A DNA stretch of 32,524 bases from Dinochytrium kinnereticum (taxonomy: Eukaryota > Chytridiomycota > Chytridiomycetes > Chytridiales > Chytridiaceae), in assembly GCA_027604005.1 (NCBI GenBank), contig JADGJT010000011.1, positions 36,532 through 69,055 of the forward strand. Reading direction: 5' to 3'. The number at the start of each line of letters is the position of its first letter. The stretch's first letter is position 1. Positions 21,268 to 32,427 of the stretch are shown one piece after another. A program made the translations under genes and the position numbers. The notes beneath the pieces were generated by a model. The model searched no databases and was not told the origin of the DNA. It saw nothing but the letters and a program-made list of their open reading frames with translations.

Positions 21268-23016
21268 TCAAGACTTTGACCGCGATTCGCAGGTTTGGAA
21301 TCCTCTGGCTTCCGCGAAAAACTGTGAAATCGCCAAGAGCGACGAACAAAGGGCGAAATTCAAGCAGGCCGTCTTCAGATAAATCGGCAGAGGGACCCTC
21401 GCCGAGCTGGCCACCTGATAAATCGGAATTTTTTGAAAGAGCAGGATAGTGGCGAGACTTGACACGGCAGCGACCGCACATGAAAAGAGGGCTCGTCTGG
21501 CAATCACCGAAGAGTCGAGTCTTTCTGCTGATGCACATTGCAGAGACATAGGAAGGATCGCGTCAGTAGAGGTGAAAAAAATGCTGAAGGAGCTGGTGCA
21601 TAAGATGCAAGTCTGCACTCCGATAAAGTCATATAAGGCACTGAATGCTTGCTGGCGAGATTTCTTTCGATGTGTCCGATTTAACTGCGAGTTGATCACT
21701 GGTGTTATGTCCAGAGAATATACAGATAGCCCGATGTTTTTCATCTGAATCTGCTTCAATCGATGACGCCTCCATACCAACACAATAGATTGAACCAGAA
21801 GCTCTCCAAAGACCCCGAGCAGCACAAACAGGTAAAACTTCGCATCGTCCCGTGGCATGTTGATGAGATAGAACCAACTGGGTAGGTTGAGACCCGACAG
21901 GTGCACAATAGATGTCTCCTCTCCTAACTTATCCAACTCGATCCGATCGGACAGGGATAGAAATACTGTAGTCGTCATCCTTCTATACTTGGTGGTACCG
22001 CTGGCCTCGTTTCGACTCGTAATGGTCGTGCCTTTTCCTGATCGTTTGATCTTGGTCGCGGCAAGGTGAACCTCGGCCTTCGCGTTCATCTGATGCGCTT
22101 TTGTGATCAGGTCTTTGTTGTGTTTTTAAAGAGGGAGGTTAGCTCAACAGCTTGTTTACACTGACGCATGAAAAACTCTCACTATATGCAAGCAGCCTCG
22201 TCACAATAAGGACAATGGTCTGAATAAAAGCCGCCCACGTTGTGTTGGAGAGTGATCGCAAAAGTACCGGAATGCTCGGCACCCAGAAAAAGAATATACT
22301 GCCCCCTGTGTAGATCCCTCTGAAGCACTATGCATTAGTAACTAATGAACAAGGGGTAGTTTGTCTCCTTACGTGATTACGATGGTGTTGAGAATCTGCT
22401 TCCAGCAAGGGAGCATCCGATTCTTCCACATCTGAGTGATCAGTCCACCTTTTGAACCCGTTGAACGAGGTCAAGGTTCATTCTTCGACAGCTTCCCAAA
22501 ATTCAGACTCACCTAATATCCCAGAAATGGGGGCAAAGAGAACCATGATGGTTCCCTTGCTCCCACTGGCCACCAACCCTAGCACGGAAGCCCATTGCAA
22601 CGCAATAACGATGAAAAAGTCCAACTGAACAAACTTTTCTATTCCCCACCTCGACTGCCTGGCCTCCTCCAGTGCCTCAGCCTCCTGGCCTTCAGGAACG
22701 GGCTCAACGTGGAAGAGCAGGGCAATGTCCACTCCAACAATCCACCCCAAGCTCCAAAAGACCTCCGGCTGGAGCAGCCTTGCCGAGAACCACATGCCTT
22801 GCTGCCCACCTCGCCACTGCAAAGCCCAAGCCAGCCTCGCACCGAGCATCAGCATCTGTGCGGTGCAAACGCTGAGGACGATCATCTGGAGGCAAGTTGT
22901 CAATGTCATTTGTCACGACACACGTCGTCCCAAACCTGCGGCACGACGAAGAAGCACATAACCCAAACAGACTCGAGAAGGCGTCGCCGCAACTCCTCGG
23001 AATCGCCCAGAGGCAT
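21268..23016 (-). CDS. Unidentified polytopic membrane protein
   Basis: I do not recognise the family. Five exons (23016-22936, 22885-22513, 22448-22373, 22319-22183, 22112-21268) join in phase to 503 aa. About nine or ten hydrophobic segments are visible, e.g. MIVLSVCTAQMLMLGARLAW, VFWSLGWIVGVDIALLFHV, FFIVIALQWASVLGLVASG, IYTGGSIFFFWVPSIPVLL, FIQTIVLIVTRLLAY, FYLFVLLGVFGELLVQSIVL and ALFSCAVAAVSSLATILLF. A hydrophilic loop with basic and Thr-rich sequence lies between the first six and the last four. There is no signal peptide beyond the first span, and no transporter or enzyme motif that I can name. The start is 115 bp after the stop of the upstream Sel1-like gene on the same strand. Two introns have strong branch sites (CTAAT, CTAAC). 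Confidence 0.75.
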
Positions 23017-23123
23017 CTTTTGGTTGCCGCCGCCGAAAGAGTCAACAGGATTTACGATTTGATGTGGTAATCGGCGGAATATGCGGCATTTTGAAAGGGG
23101 ACCGACAGGGATTATCATTCTTT

Positions 23124-23139
23124 CATTCATTCATTCATT
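23124..23139. repeat. (CATT)4 / (AATG)4 microsatellite at a stop codon
   Basis: Four perfect CATT units (TGAA on the minus strand) supply the last codon and the stop of the Sel1-like gene. Confidence 0.85.
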
Positions 23140-25927
23140 GGGCATGGCAACTATGCCCTCCTCGATGCTGTCAAGCAGCCCAAAAAGGCTTGAGGTTACT
23201 TCAGCCACAGTCATCTTCCTCTCTCTTTCCAGAATGGCCGCAACATTCAGGAGTCCATCTCCAACAATCGGCAGTGGCGCCAACGCGTCCAAATCCAGTT
23301 TGACCTCAAACAGCCCATGTGATTCACAAGGCAGTGTCTCAATTAATTCGAGAATTCTCATGGTGGAAGCTCGGTAGGTATTCACGAGGAAGGGATTCGG
23401 GGACACCCTAAGTGGTGGGATGCCAAATGTGTAGAGGTCTGAAAGGTGGGCAAGAGAGAGACTGGCAGTGTGGAGATCTCCTTGGGAAAGACCCGTCCTG
23501 GCGGCCTCATGGTACCAGCATGTTGCGAGGACCAAATCCGGCTAACGGAGGGAGGGGGTTAGCAAGAGCTCGCAAGGCAAGAGAGAAAGAAATTCGTAAT
23601 GATGGGAAGAGACCAATCGAACAGCCGATATGGAGACACTCACCGGCGTCAGATGATTGCCAAACTGATACCCTCGAGCAACCTCGTACATCGCACTCGC
23701 AACATTAGCCGAAACCCCCGCAAAAAAAAATCCAGGATACTAAACAGTTGGTCAATGGTGTGATAGACGCGAGGTGTGAAAAACACAGGCAACGAAAAAG
23801 GATGAAACCAACTCACCACCTCCTTCACTCCCAAAAACCTCACCAAATGCCCCAAAATAACAAAAACGTCACCATCACCCTCCCGTTCCTTCTCCCATTT
23901 CCTCGCCTTTGCCATGAGCTTTCCAGCTCCCATCCTCTCCCTCTTCGCCAAGTCTCGCAAGGTCGGCATATAAGCTTCAGAAAAGACTCTCCCTGATCCA
24001 AATGATGGATCCCGATCTGCATGCCTCTCCATCCATTGCAAAGCTTGCACGATCATGGAGAATAGAGCGAGATTGGATCCAGAATTCTTCTTATATTGGT
24101 TGAGAAGTGTGTAGCGGTACGCTACACCGAAGTCGGAGCATGCTTGGAGTGACCCGTACGCTACGGCACGGTAGTGCAGTGTCTTGTAGGATTTTTGGAG
24201 GGTTTCGTTAGACTGAATGAGAGACAAGGTTAGGTAGGGTGGGTGGGTCAATTATCCTTCAGAAAGGTGGTCTTACTGGATCCATGAGCTTAAGCTTGAA
24301 GGTGATAGTGTATCGGCGAAATAAGGCGAAAGGGTTATCCTGAAAATGGAAAGTTAAAGGTAATCTATTAAACGCCAAAACTCACCCCAGCCGCCACATA
24401 AGCCTCCAAAGCCTTATCCAAATCCTTTCCAAACCCATTCAAGCCCATCTCGTAATTCTGTCCCAACACCAGAAGATAAGCCATCTCCGGAGTGACAAAA
24501 ACAGGTCCAACAGGAGCACGTCCCCACATCTCACCCCCCACAGCACCACCTATCTGCGTCAAACACCACACGGAAAGCTGCTCAACAGCCTGTGTAATAT
24601 GAACATCTGCCTCCCGCCATTGTTTCCTGACCTCACCGATGAACGACTCGGGAGAGGCCGCAAGTCTGAGCAGGTGAGGAGGGACTGGAGCGGTTGCATC
24701 TGTGGGTGGAGAGGAGGCGGATGGGCGTGTGGCAGACTCGCCTTCTGTTAAGAGTCTCATGGCGAGGCGTTTATAGGTTGTGGAGAAGGGAGACGAGGAG
24801 AGGATCTCGGCTAGTGCGTAAAGAGAGAGAATGCTGGACGTTCCTGCTCCGGAGGTTGAGGAGAGGTAGTAGAAGGAGACAGCGTGGTCCATGTCAGAGG
24901 GTGTAGCATCACCCTATGTTGAGATGATTGATAAGCAAGATATATCGACCCAAAGTTCTCGATTACCAACCTTTTGAAAATGATATCCCCTAGCAACCTC
25001 GTAACAGGCAGCCGACAGATCCTCTTGCGCAGAAGACCTGAAAAAAGCAGATGCCTGAGAAGAAAACATCCCGTCAAACCCCGGCAACCAAAACAAAAAG
25101 TGATAATACTAATAAACCAACAAAAACAAAAAAAAAAAAAACACCACACGACAATAAGCACCCACCCACTCCTGGGAGAACGGCAACCCATTCCCATCCC
25201 CCATCACCGCAGTCCTAACCAAAAAAGCAACAGCAATCAAAGCCCTCCTATCTCCCTCACTAGCCTTCCCCAAAACCTCCTTAGCCTTCCCCAATCTCAA
25301 CATCTCTCCCAACCCGATCCCCGTGGTCCTCTTAACCGACTGAAGCGTCTCAGATGGCTCTCTGTCGAGGTGATACTCAATCCACTGCATGCTTTCAAAC
25401 ACCGGCATGATCTTGCCGTCTCCGTGGTGAAGTCTTTCGAGAGCTTTCGGGAGACGTCGCAGACCATGCTCTGAAATGGCGGGAAGGTGGTGTTGCGTTA
25501 TGGCCCTGATGTTCAGGGAGTCCGAATCTTCTTTCAGGGTTGGCTCTTCAGGTGTTGTCATCTGTGCTTGTTTTTGTTTGTTAATCGTGAGGGTGGCCCA
25601 GGTGGGAAGGACAATGTACTATAAAAAGAGTCGCAAGGAATGGTGGGGACGCAAAGATGATGCATGCATGCCTGGAGGGCAGCAGAACGAACCTCGTAAA
25701 TCTTTCTTAGGAGCATGGATCGCTCGTGAATGGCTTCCGGAACATCCTGTGGTGGAAAAGACACAATCTGCGATAAGCATTCCGAAGCAGCCAAAGGGCC
25801 CCACACCCTGACTGCAAGAAAGTCAGAATAAGGAATGCCATCTTCTCACCCCAGCGTCGGCATATCGCTGAAGCTCCCGTTGGAGGTCCTGAATAAGTTG
25901 GTCTGGATGCTCACTAGGCGCGGCCAT
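23131..25927 (-). CDS. Sel1-like repeat protein with internal duplication
   Basis: Nine exons (25927-25850, 25746-25693, 25561-25166, 25054-24971, 24913-24386, 24339-24277, 24212-23817, 23739-23644, 23541-23131) give 701 aa, and all eight introns are phase 0. The protein is a chain of helical hairpins of Sel1/TPR type, e.g. SAACYEVARGYHFQK, AYLLVLGQNYEMGLNGFGKD, ASAMYEVARGYQFGNHLTP and ATCWYHEAARTGL. Such repeats build adaptor scaffolds; known examples work in ERAD (Sel1/Hrd3) and chitin synthase activation (Skt5/Chs4), but no partner can be named. Residues about 102-240 and 459-600 are copies of each other, with introns at matching places. No signal peptide or membrane span is seen. A further acceptor (CACAG, ending near 25936) just upstream of the ATG suggests an intron in the 5' leader. 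Confidence 0.8.
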
Positions 25928-27797
25928 AGAACCGATCTGTGTTTGAATTAGTGGGACAAACACCTCTCAATGGAACGTTCAACGATCAGGGACAGTGTTC
26001 TGCGTGTCAACGGAAACTCTTCATGACGCCGGTCTCTTCCGAGACGTCTTTAGACAGCAGACGTAGCGGTTGAAAGAGCAACAATACCTTTTGTGTTTTC
26101 CAATAAGAACAAAATAACAACATTACGTCTATTCAACCGATCATTCCCAACAAAACGATAAGAAGAACAAGAACACAGCAGACGGGCACCACATCTTGAC
26201 AGAGAGGGGCAGAGAAAACATTAAAAAACAGCAAAGAAAAGAAGGAAGAAAAAAAAAAAAAGAGGAAGAAAAAAGAGATGGCTGAAAGTGTAAAAAGAAT
26301 GGGTAAAAAAACCACCTAACCCCGTCAAACTAAGAAAAACGGGAAAATCACTGATAGATATGAAAATAAAAGTAAATATAGTGAAAGGGAGAGAGAGAAA
26401 AAAAGGTGGCCTAAAGAGCAGAAGAATGAAAGGAAAAAACCCTTTAAAACGTGCCGCCTATCCTTCAGTTAACTAAAACCTGGCGCACCCAAACAAATCA
26501 CCATGACAATATCTAGAACACAACCCACTAAATAATAACAAACGTAAAAGTCCCCAAAACAAAACTAAAGCATAAAGAATAATAACAACAACAACAAAAA
26601 AAAAAAAAAAAAAAAAGGGGGGGGCATAATACCAGAGTGATCAATCCCCCACCTGAACCCCGCCAAAATCAGAAAAAGAAGAAGAAGAAGAAAAAAGGAG
26701 GTATCGACCTGGAGTGCTGTGAAGCTTCCCTCATCCATTCATTTTGTTTTTTTCCCTTCCAAACCAGAAAAGCAAAAACACAAAACAAAAGAAAGCAAAG
26801 AAAGAAAAGAAAAGAAAGAAAGAAAGAAAAAAAAAAAGGTCAAAAACTCTTCAGGGATGGATTTCAAAAAACCCCCATCCCCTGAACATGAAAGGAAGAC
26901 TCGGGAGGAGCACATTCACACACACAAAAAAAAAAAAAGGCTCAAACGAAAATGAATGATAAGAGAGGGAAACTATTCAAGACTTATCTCAATAAAAGAC
27001 TTTTTTGAAGACGGAAGAAGAAGGATGCGGGGGCCGGGGGGGGAAAGGGGGGGGGTTTCAAAAAATTTAAGGATTGGAAGAGTCAGATGTTGAAATGGAG
27101 TTTTATCTTTCTCCCATGAAAGGCGAGAGAGAGAGGGGGGGGGAAGGAAAACATCCACAGCCAATAACCAAACCAAAACCAAAACCAGCACCAGCTAGGG
27201 TTAAAAAAAATGAGAGAAGGACAAACCCAACCGAGGAACACCAGTTCCCTCGACCTAACCCTGCACTTGTAAAGTCTGTAGAGAGGCAAGCTGCATGATC
27301 AAGAATAAAAGAATAAATAAATAAACAAAACACACAGTCCGTATTTGAAGACGAGGAAGACCGCTTTCAACAAGACAAAAAAAAAGAACGTCTTGGCTGT
27401 CTCCTACAGTTGAAGTGACACTGGTCCTAGGTTAAAAAAACACAGTGCAAACGCGCAAAGTGAGGAGCACAGTGGGGAAGAAAAAAAAAGGGCTTCCTTC
27501 AAAAGAAGTTTCGACGAAGGAAGGATAGAAGAAAAAGAGGGAGTGAGGGAGAGGGGGGAGGGGGTAGGACCGCGTTAGAGAAGAAGATACTTGTTACGAA
27601 CGGGCAGAGATTTAAGTGGATGTGAGAGACGGATGAGTACAGTAAGAAAATTGAAATCTGGCTGCATTGTTTCTATGTCCTTCTGACGAAGAAAGTCCAT
27701 CCAAGTAACCAAAGAAACAAATGTGCACTTGATTGTAAGAATAAAGAAAAGAAAGAGAAAGAAAGATAAAAAAAACCAGCAAAAAAAAGCTGCCGTT
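25928..27797. other. Long low-complexity region downstream of the velvet gene
   Basis: About 1.9 kb with no supported gene. From about 26.1 kb on, the plus strand is strongly A- and G-rich, with runs of A (e.g. about 26595-26614), GAA and AAAG repeats and poly-G near 27040-27055 and 27136-27143. The minus strand, which carries the velvet gene, is therefore T/C-rich here. It could be a long 3' untranslated region or spacer. Open frames here are simple-sequence artefacts. Confidence 0.5.
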
Positions 27798-29691
27798 TCA
27801 ATCTTGGTCTATCTCGCCATGTCCCGGCCGAATATGTATTCTCACTCCCTGCTTTGCAAAGCACTTTGAGATCGGAGTCGAGTCTAAACAATGGATGCAA
27901 ACGGGTAAGAGGTGTTGAAGTAGACACGAAGAACAAATACTTGAGTGACTCACCAGACATTCCTGGGAAGGCTTTTGGGGAGAAGACGGTGAAAGGATCA
28001 CTGAAAACGGAATTGAAAGACGAGGTGCTACTGCAAACACAAACGAAGAGAAAAAAAAATAAATAAGATGGTCCTTATAGAAAAGTCAAAAAAAAAAAAT
28101 AATTCCCAAACAAAGAAGAAAATAATAAACAATGCCAGCCAGCCATAAAAATAAAAAAAAGTCGATTCGAAAACTTTAAGCAGCAACTTACTCTGCCAGA
28201 TCAAATATATCAAACTTCAGCCGATAGGTCCCACTCGTCCTAACCGAGATATCGGGAAATATAAAGAAAAGCCCTTTCTCTCCCGTCAGATCAGTCAATA
28301 TCCAGCACGCCGACACCAGACAGCCCATCATCACTTGACTGTACTCTGACAGATGCGACAGGGTTGGGTGCGTTGCCTCGGACGACAGCTCCGACATCAC
28401 CGACGCCGGGGCATCAGTGGGCGGCCGAATGGTGGGCTGCTGTGAGATGCAACGCGACATGTCCCTGCATAGATTGGGGGGGGGGGAGGGAATGAAGCGA
28501 GACGGTTAACATCAAGAACAAAGAGGCGGCGAACACGAGATGAAATTGAAAATGAAACTTGAAAAAAAATTTCACTGGACAGAAAATCCGCCGGTTTCAG
28601 CGTGTTCAATCTGCCAGAAATCTATCTGCCAGTGGTCAAAGCCAATGTTGGGTCAAGATGGACCCAGACCATGCAGCAGATAAAGAAAAAGCCTCCACAC
28701 CCAAACTCAAGGTTTTAAGCCATATCACTTCCCCCCTACTTGCTGGCAAGGAAGGATTTCTACTCACGGTGTCCAGAGCGATGCAAAAAGCATGAGTGTC
28801 CCAATGCCTTCGTAGCTTTCCAGCGAGTTCGAGGTTGACATTGTTGACAGCGAAGTAGACGAGCCGCCCATGGCGGATCCTGGATAGAGTTGGTTGTATA
28901 GCGATGAATTGGAGGAATGTGCGGTTGGGTCGGACGAGTTGATTGAGGAGGAGCGTTTCGAGTCAACGCGATGGAGGTCGGCTGCTGGTGCTGCTGATGG
29001 GTGCTGTTCAATGTGCAGCTGAAGGCTATTTCGAGGAACCGTGTGGAATAATTGGGTCGATATTTTCAGTTTACATTAGAAAGCAGGTTAGTCATCCGTC
29101 CATTGGTACGAGGAGGGGCGCCCCTCTTGGCTGATGCGGATCCTCTCTCAAATGAACAGGAATTAGAAACCAGAAAAAACTTTTCTCACATTGGGGGAGG
29201 GTCAAGAGGTCTCCGGTCTCGCAGGGCGAAACCAGACATGCGTGCGCGAACGGGTTGTTGAATGACATCCAGGCGAAAAGAACGACCTGGATTCCATGGA
29301 TTGCTTGGCGCGGGATCTTTTTGTTGTTGTCGTTGTTGTTCGAAGAAGATGTTGCAAGATACGGATGATTTGTAGATACTTTTGGTCAGTTGTTTTCTAC
29401 ATTGATCTGGTTTTTTTAAGAGAAAATTGGGGATGATGGCCTCCCTCCGGATAGCGATGGCGCTGCGCGCACAAATATGAAAGAAGAAGAAAAAAGCACG
29501 AAAGAAAAGGCATGGGAGGGTCGGGGTCAGCACCAGGATTGTGATGAGAAACAACTTCCACAGTGGTATCAGGGACTCCCAAAAATTCCACAGAGGATAA
29601 AAAACCAATAAAATCCTGATAAAGGGACCAGCGCTCCAAGAGAACGAAAAAGAGAAATGGGGATGAAAGAGAATGGAAGCCCACCTGTCAT
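27798..29691 (-). CDS. Velvet-family transcriptional regulator (VelB-like)
   Basis: Proposed exons are 29691-29685, 29286-29190, 29025-28768, 28464-28192, 28030-27954 and 27883-27798, giving 265 aa. Velvet proteins are fungal DNA-binding regulators with an NF-kappaB-like fold that join development with secondary metabolism. Seen: FRLDVIQQPVRARMSGF then RDRRPLDPPPILQLHI, FASLWTPDM, MMGCLVSACWILTDLTGEKG, LFFIFPDISVRTSGTYRLKF, PFTVFSPKAFPGMSG and STPISKCFAKQGVRIHIRP. These are the velvet blocks in order. The C-terminal STPISKCFA and the QQPVRARM block are closest to VelB; the FIFPD block also fits VosA. A Ser/Asn/Pro-rich insert (about residues 43-110) splits the domain. The usual CGFGDKDRRP is SGFALRDRRP here. 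The 7-nt coding part of exon 1 is inferred; the rest is firm. Confidence 0.9.
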
Positions 29692-30500
29692 CACCGGCCT
29701 AGCCCCTTCAAAGGCGTCTGCGGCCCGTTTAACTGAAGGGAACAAGCTAGCCGACGGACACGAAGGCAAAATGATGGATGGCTTACTGGCTGGGAAGGTG
29801 AGCCCAGCAAAAGAGATGGATATGAATACGAAGAGATGGTCTTGCCGGGATGCCGATGAACAATCTACGCACGTATTGGTGGCGGTGTTTGGGAGGGGGG
29901 AAAGGGCAGGTGTTTTTCAAACCCCTGTATTCTGTCCACTGCGTTTATACGGTCCCAGGGCCTGTCGAAATCCCGAGCCACAATAGAAGCAGCGGCGGCT
30001 GCGATTAGCGGAGACCGTCGAGACGATCAGATGTCAACTTTGCCCGACGGCTGAACTCTTGTTTTTGAGACACAGCAAGCGATGACAGAGGACACCACCA
30101 CCGATGCCGCAGCGCTTCCAGACCAGGCCAGAATCAAGTGGTAGGCTTAACTGTCCGTGACAGAGCAGATGATGGTGTTTCGAGTTGTTTGCGCAACGTC
30201 CAAGCGGATTATGTCCCCAGACCGAAATCAGGGGAGAGGGCAGACGAACGCCGTCTTGCGCTGGCTTGCCTGGTGGTTCGTCTCGTCGCTCGCCCCAGGC
30301 AGAGCAAGGTAAGAAAGGGGGGCAATGCGGTTGGGGTTAGAGGGATCCGAGGAGACGGCGTTCAAAGCGGATAGGCACCGAAGGCAACGGGTGAAGGTGA
30401 AGTGGCAATCCCAACTTGGCCTTGACGATGGGTCCGCGGAACTTTTGAAAAGCAGAAAACAGAAAAATTTCTTGCAGAGCGTTGAACCCAACCAAAAGTG

Positions 30501-30523
30501 TTTTTTTTTTTTTTTTGTTTGTG

Positions 30524-30555
<32 letters not shown>
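30501..30555. repeat. Poly-T and (TTA)n microsatellite
   Basis: Sixteen T residues at 30501-30516, then after a short spacer about ten perfect TTA units from 30525 to 30555. Confidence 0.9.
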
Positions 30556-30556
<1 letters not shown>

Positions 30557-31020
30557 AATATGATTAATGTATTTCTAATTCACTCCATTCCATTCATTAT
30601 TCTTCTTCTTCTGGCGGAGCTAGGATTTTTTTTCTTTTTTTTTTCCCCTTCTTTCCCTGCGCAAAACTCCTGTTTCTGCGTTTATCTCCTCACTCACTCA
30701 GAAACAAAGAAAGAAAGAAAAACAAAAAACAAAAAAAAAAGGAAGCGTGTTGCTGTCTCTGCTCTTCTTCACAAACCAGCATGCATGCTCTTGACCTTGG
30801 TTTGCTCCTGCGCTGCCTGCTCGTCTGGATGATGAACCGACTGCCGCTGGCTGGATGCTCGCCCAGTAGTACCTGGCCTTTTGTGAGGGATACCGTCCGT
30901 CTCTCATCCTCCTCACATTGGCATTTATCTGTGGGACAACATCCACACCCCCCCTTTTTCCCCAATGTCCCTCAAAAAAATTTGGCATCCAAAGAAGGCC
31001 AACGGACCTGCAAACAAGAA

Positions 31021-31048
31021 TAATAATAGTAATAATAATAATAATAAA
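31021..31048. repeat. (TAA)n microsatellite
   Basis: About nine TAA units with one interruption (TAG). Confidence 0.9.
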
Positions 31049-31414
31049 AGCAAAAGAAAGAGGAACAAAACACCAACCACAAAGGTGGTTATTAAATCCG
31101 CCCGTCGTCGTCTCATCTCGCCCTCCCCCAACGGAGAGAGCCCCAAGCGCAACGCGTGTGTTCGGCGATGCAAGTTGAGTGTTAGGGGGGCGGTGAGCTC
31201 CTTGTCTGGGTTGCGGTCCGCGCTGCCTTTATCAGCAGCAGGCCAGGGAATCAGTCGCAGCCAGTCCTCCCCGATCACACCCACAAGCACAAAACCTGCC
31301 CTTCCGGCCCTTCCGGCAGCTAACGCACCCACGCAACCCCCCGCCAAGAGTGTGTGTTTTACCCGACGACGACGCAGACAGACAGACAGAGCACAGAGCA
31401 CAGAGCGTTCACTG

Positions 31415-31441
31415 CCCCCCAACCCAACCCAACCCAACCCA
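31415..31441. repeat. (CCCAA)n pentanucleotide array, copy 1
   Basis: A C run leads into about four perfect CCCAA units. Confidence 0.85.
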
Positions 31442-32401
31442 CTCCCTGTTCCAAAGGACCAGCAGATCAGCCGCCCAATGAAAACCCGCTCAAGGCTCCT
31501 TTTTCTTCCCCTGCCCTTCCCAAACAGGCATCTTTTAGGTTCAAGCCCCGGCGGTTCCTCCAATCACACCTGCTGCTACTTCCGCCGGTTGGACGAGGCC
31601 ACCTCATCGGTTACACGCTCAGCCGGCTTTAGCAGGTATGGCACGGTGGTACGCAAGTCGCTGTGTACCATCCGTTTCAGCACGTACCGCCACGTCTGAC
31701 CCGCGTTGAATCCAAGGAAACGCGTTCTGGTTCACGCCCCTTTTCCTGCCTGTGCCTGGCTGGCTGGCTGCTGCGGTTGAAAGCGTGAAGAGGAGGAAGA
31801 CAAGGGAAGAAGGAACGAAACGCGAAAGAAGAGAAAAGAAAACGCAGGCGGCGGCGGCGGCGCTCACCCATCAAGCATCAAGCAAGCAAGCAAGCAGCCT
31901 CTGGCTTCAACCACCGAATCAATGCATCGCACCGATTGCCTCTCCTCTGTAAAGAGGAAGCACGTCGTGATACATAAGGCATGCGCTTCGCTCAAGGGTT
32001 CAAAGAACCGCCGCCCCTCCAAGCGCGTCCGCCACCACTCACAATGCAGAGGGGAGCAGATGCATCCCAACGCCAAGAGGAAAAAGGCGATAGTCACAAC
32101 CATCGTTTTTCATCGCTCAAAGGTCCATCCAAGCCTGTTGGGCAAGTCCATCGCAGCTCAACAAAACGAAGATGGAGATGCACGTCAGAAGGAAGCACCA
32201 TATCATCATCCCCATCTGCTGACAGAGATTTCATTGCCCTTCTTCCGTGGGTGGGGTCAAAAAGAGCTCCTGTGGTTCTGACCAATATCACTCCCTCCCT
32301 CCCTCATTCACCAACCAGCCATCACTCGTTCCAACCAAACCACCACCACAAAAAAAATCAAACAAACAAAAAGCAGAACCCAAATGAACTGAATGAACCC
32401 T

Positions 32402-32427
32402 ACCCAACCCAACCCAACCCAACCCCT
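32402..32427. repeat. (CCCAA)n pentanucleotide array, copy 2
   Basis: About five perfect CCCAA units followed by CCCCTC and a run of A. The same unit and orientation occur about 1 kb to the left. Confidence 0.85.

Noticed and set aside
25752..25806. Exon 2 of the Sel1-like gene extended upstream (reading VWGPLAASECLSQIVSFPPQ)
   Set aside because: The frame reads well, but no acceptor joins it in phase to exon 1. The CACAG acceptor just before GATGTTCC gives a phase 0 join like the gene's other introns.
27195..27262. Telomere-like words (CTAGGGTTA, CCTAACCC)
   Set aside because: They are single copies inside low-complexity DNA. There is no tandem array, and genes continue on both sides.
31538..31560. 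tRNA-like T-loop text (GGTTCAAGCCCCGG)
   Set aside because: The bases before it do not pair to make a T stem, and no D arm, anticodon arm or acceptor stem could be found.
30965..31699. 244-codon plus-strand open frame upstream of the velvet gene
   Set aside because: The translation is runs of Asn, Lys, Ser, Pro and Arg from microsatellites, with no domain, no splice logic and no conserved motif. Long open frames are expected in such sequence.
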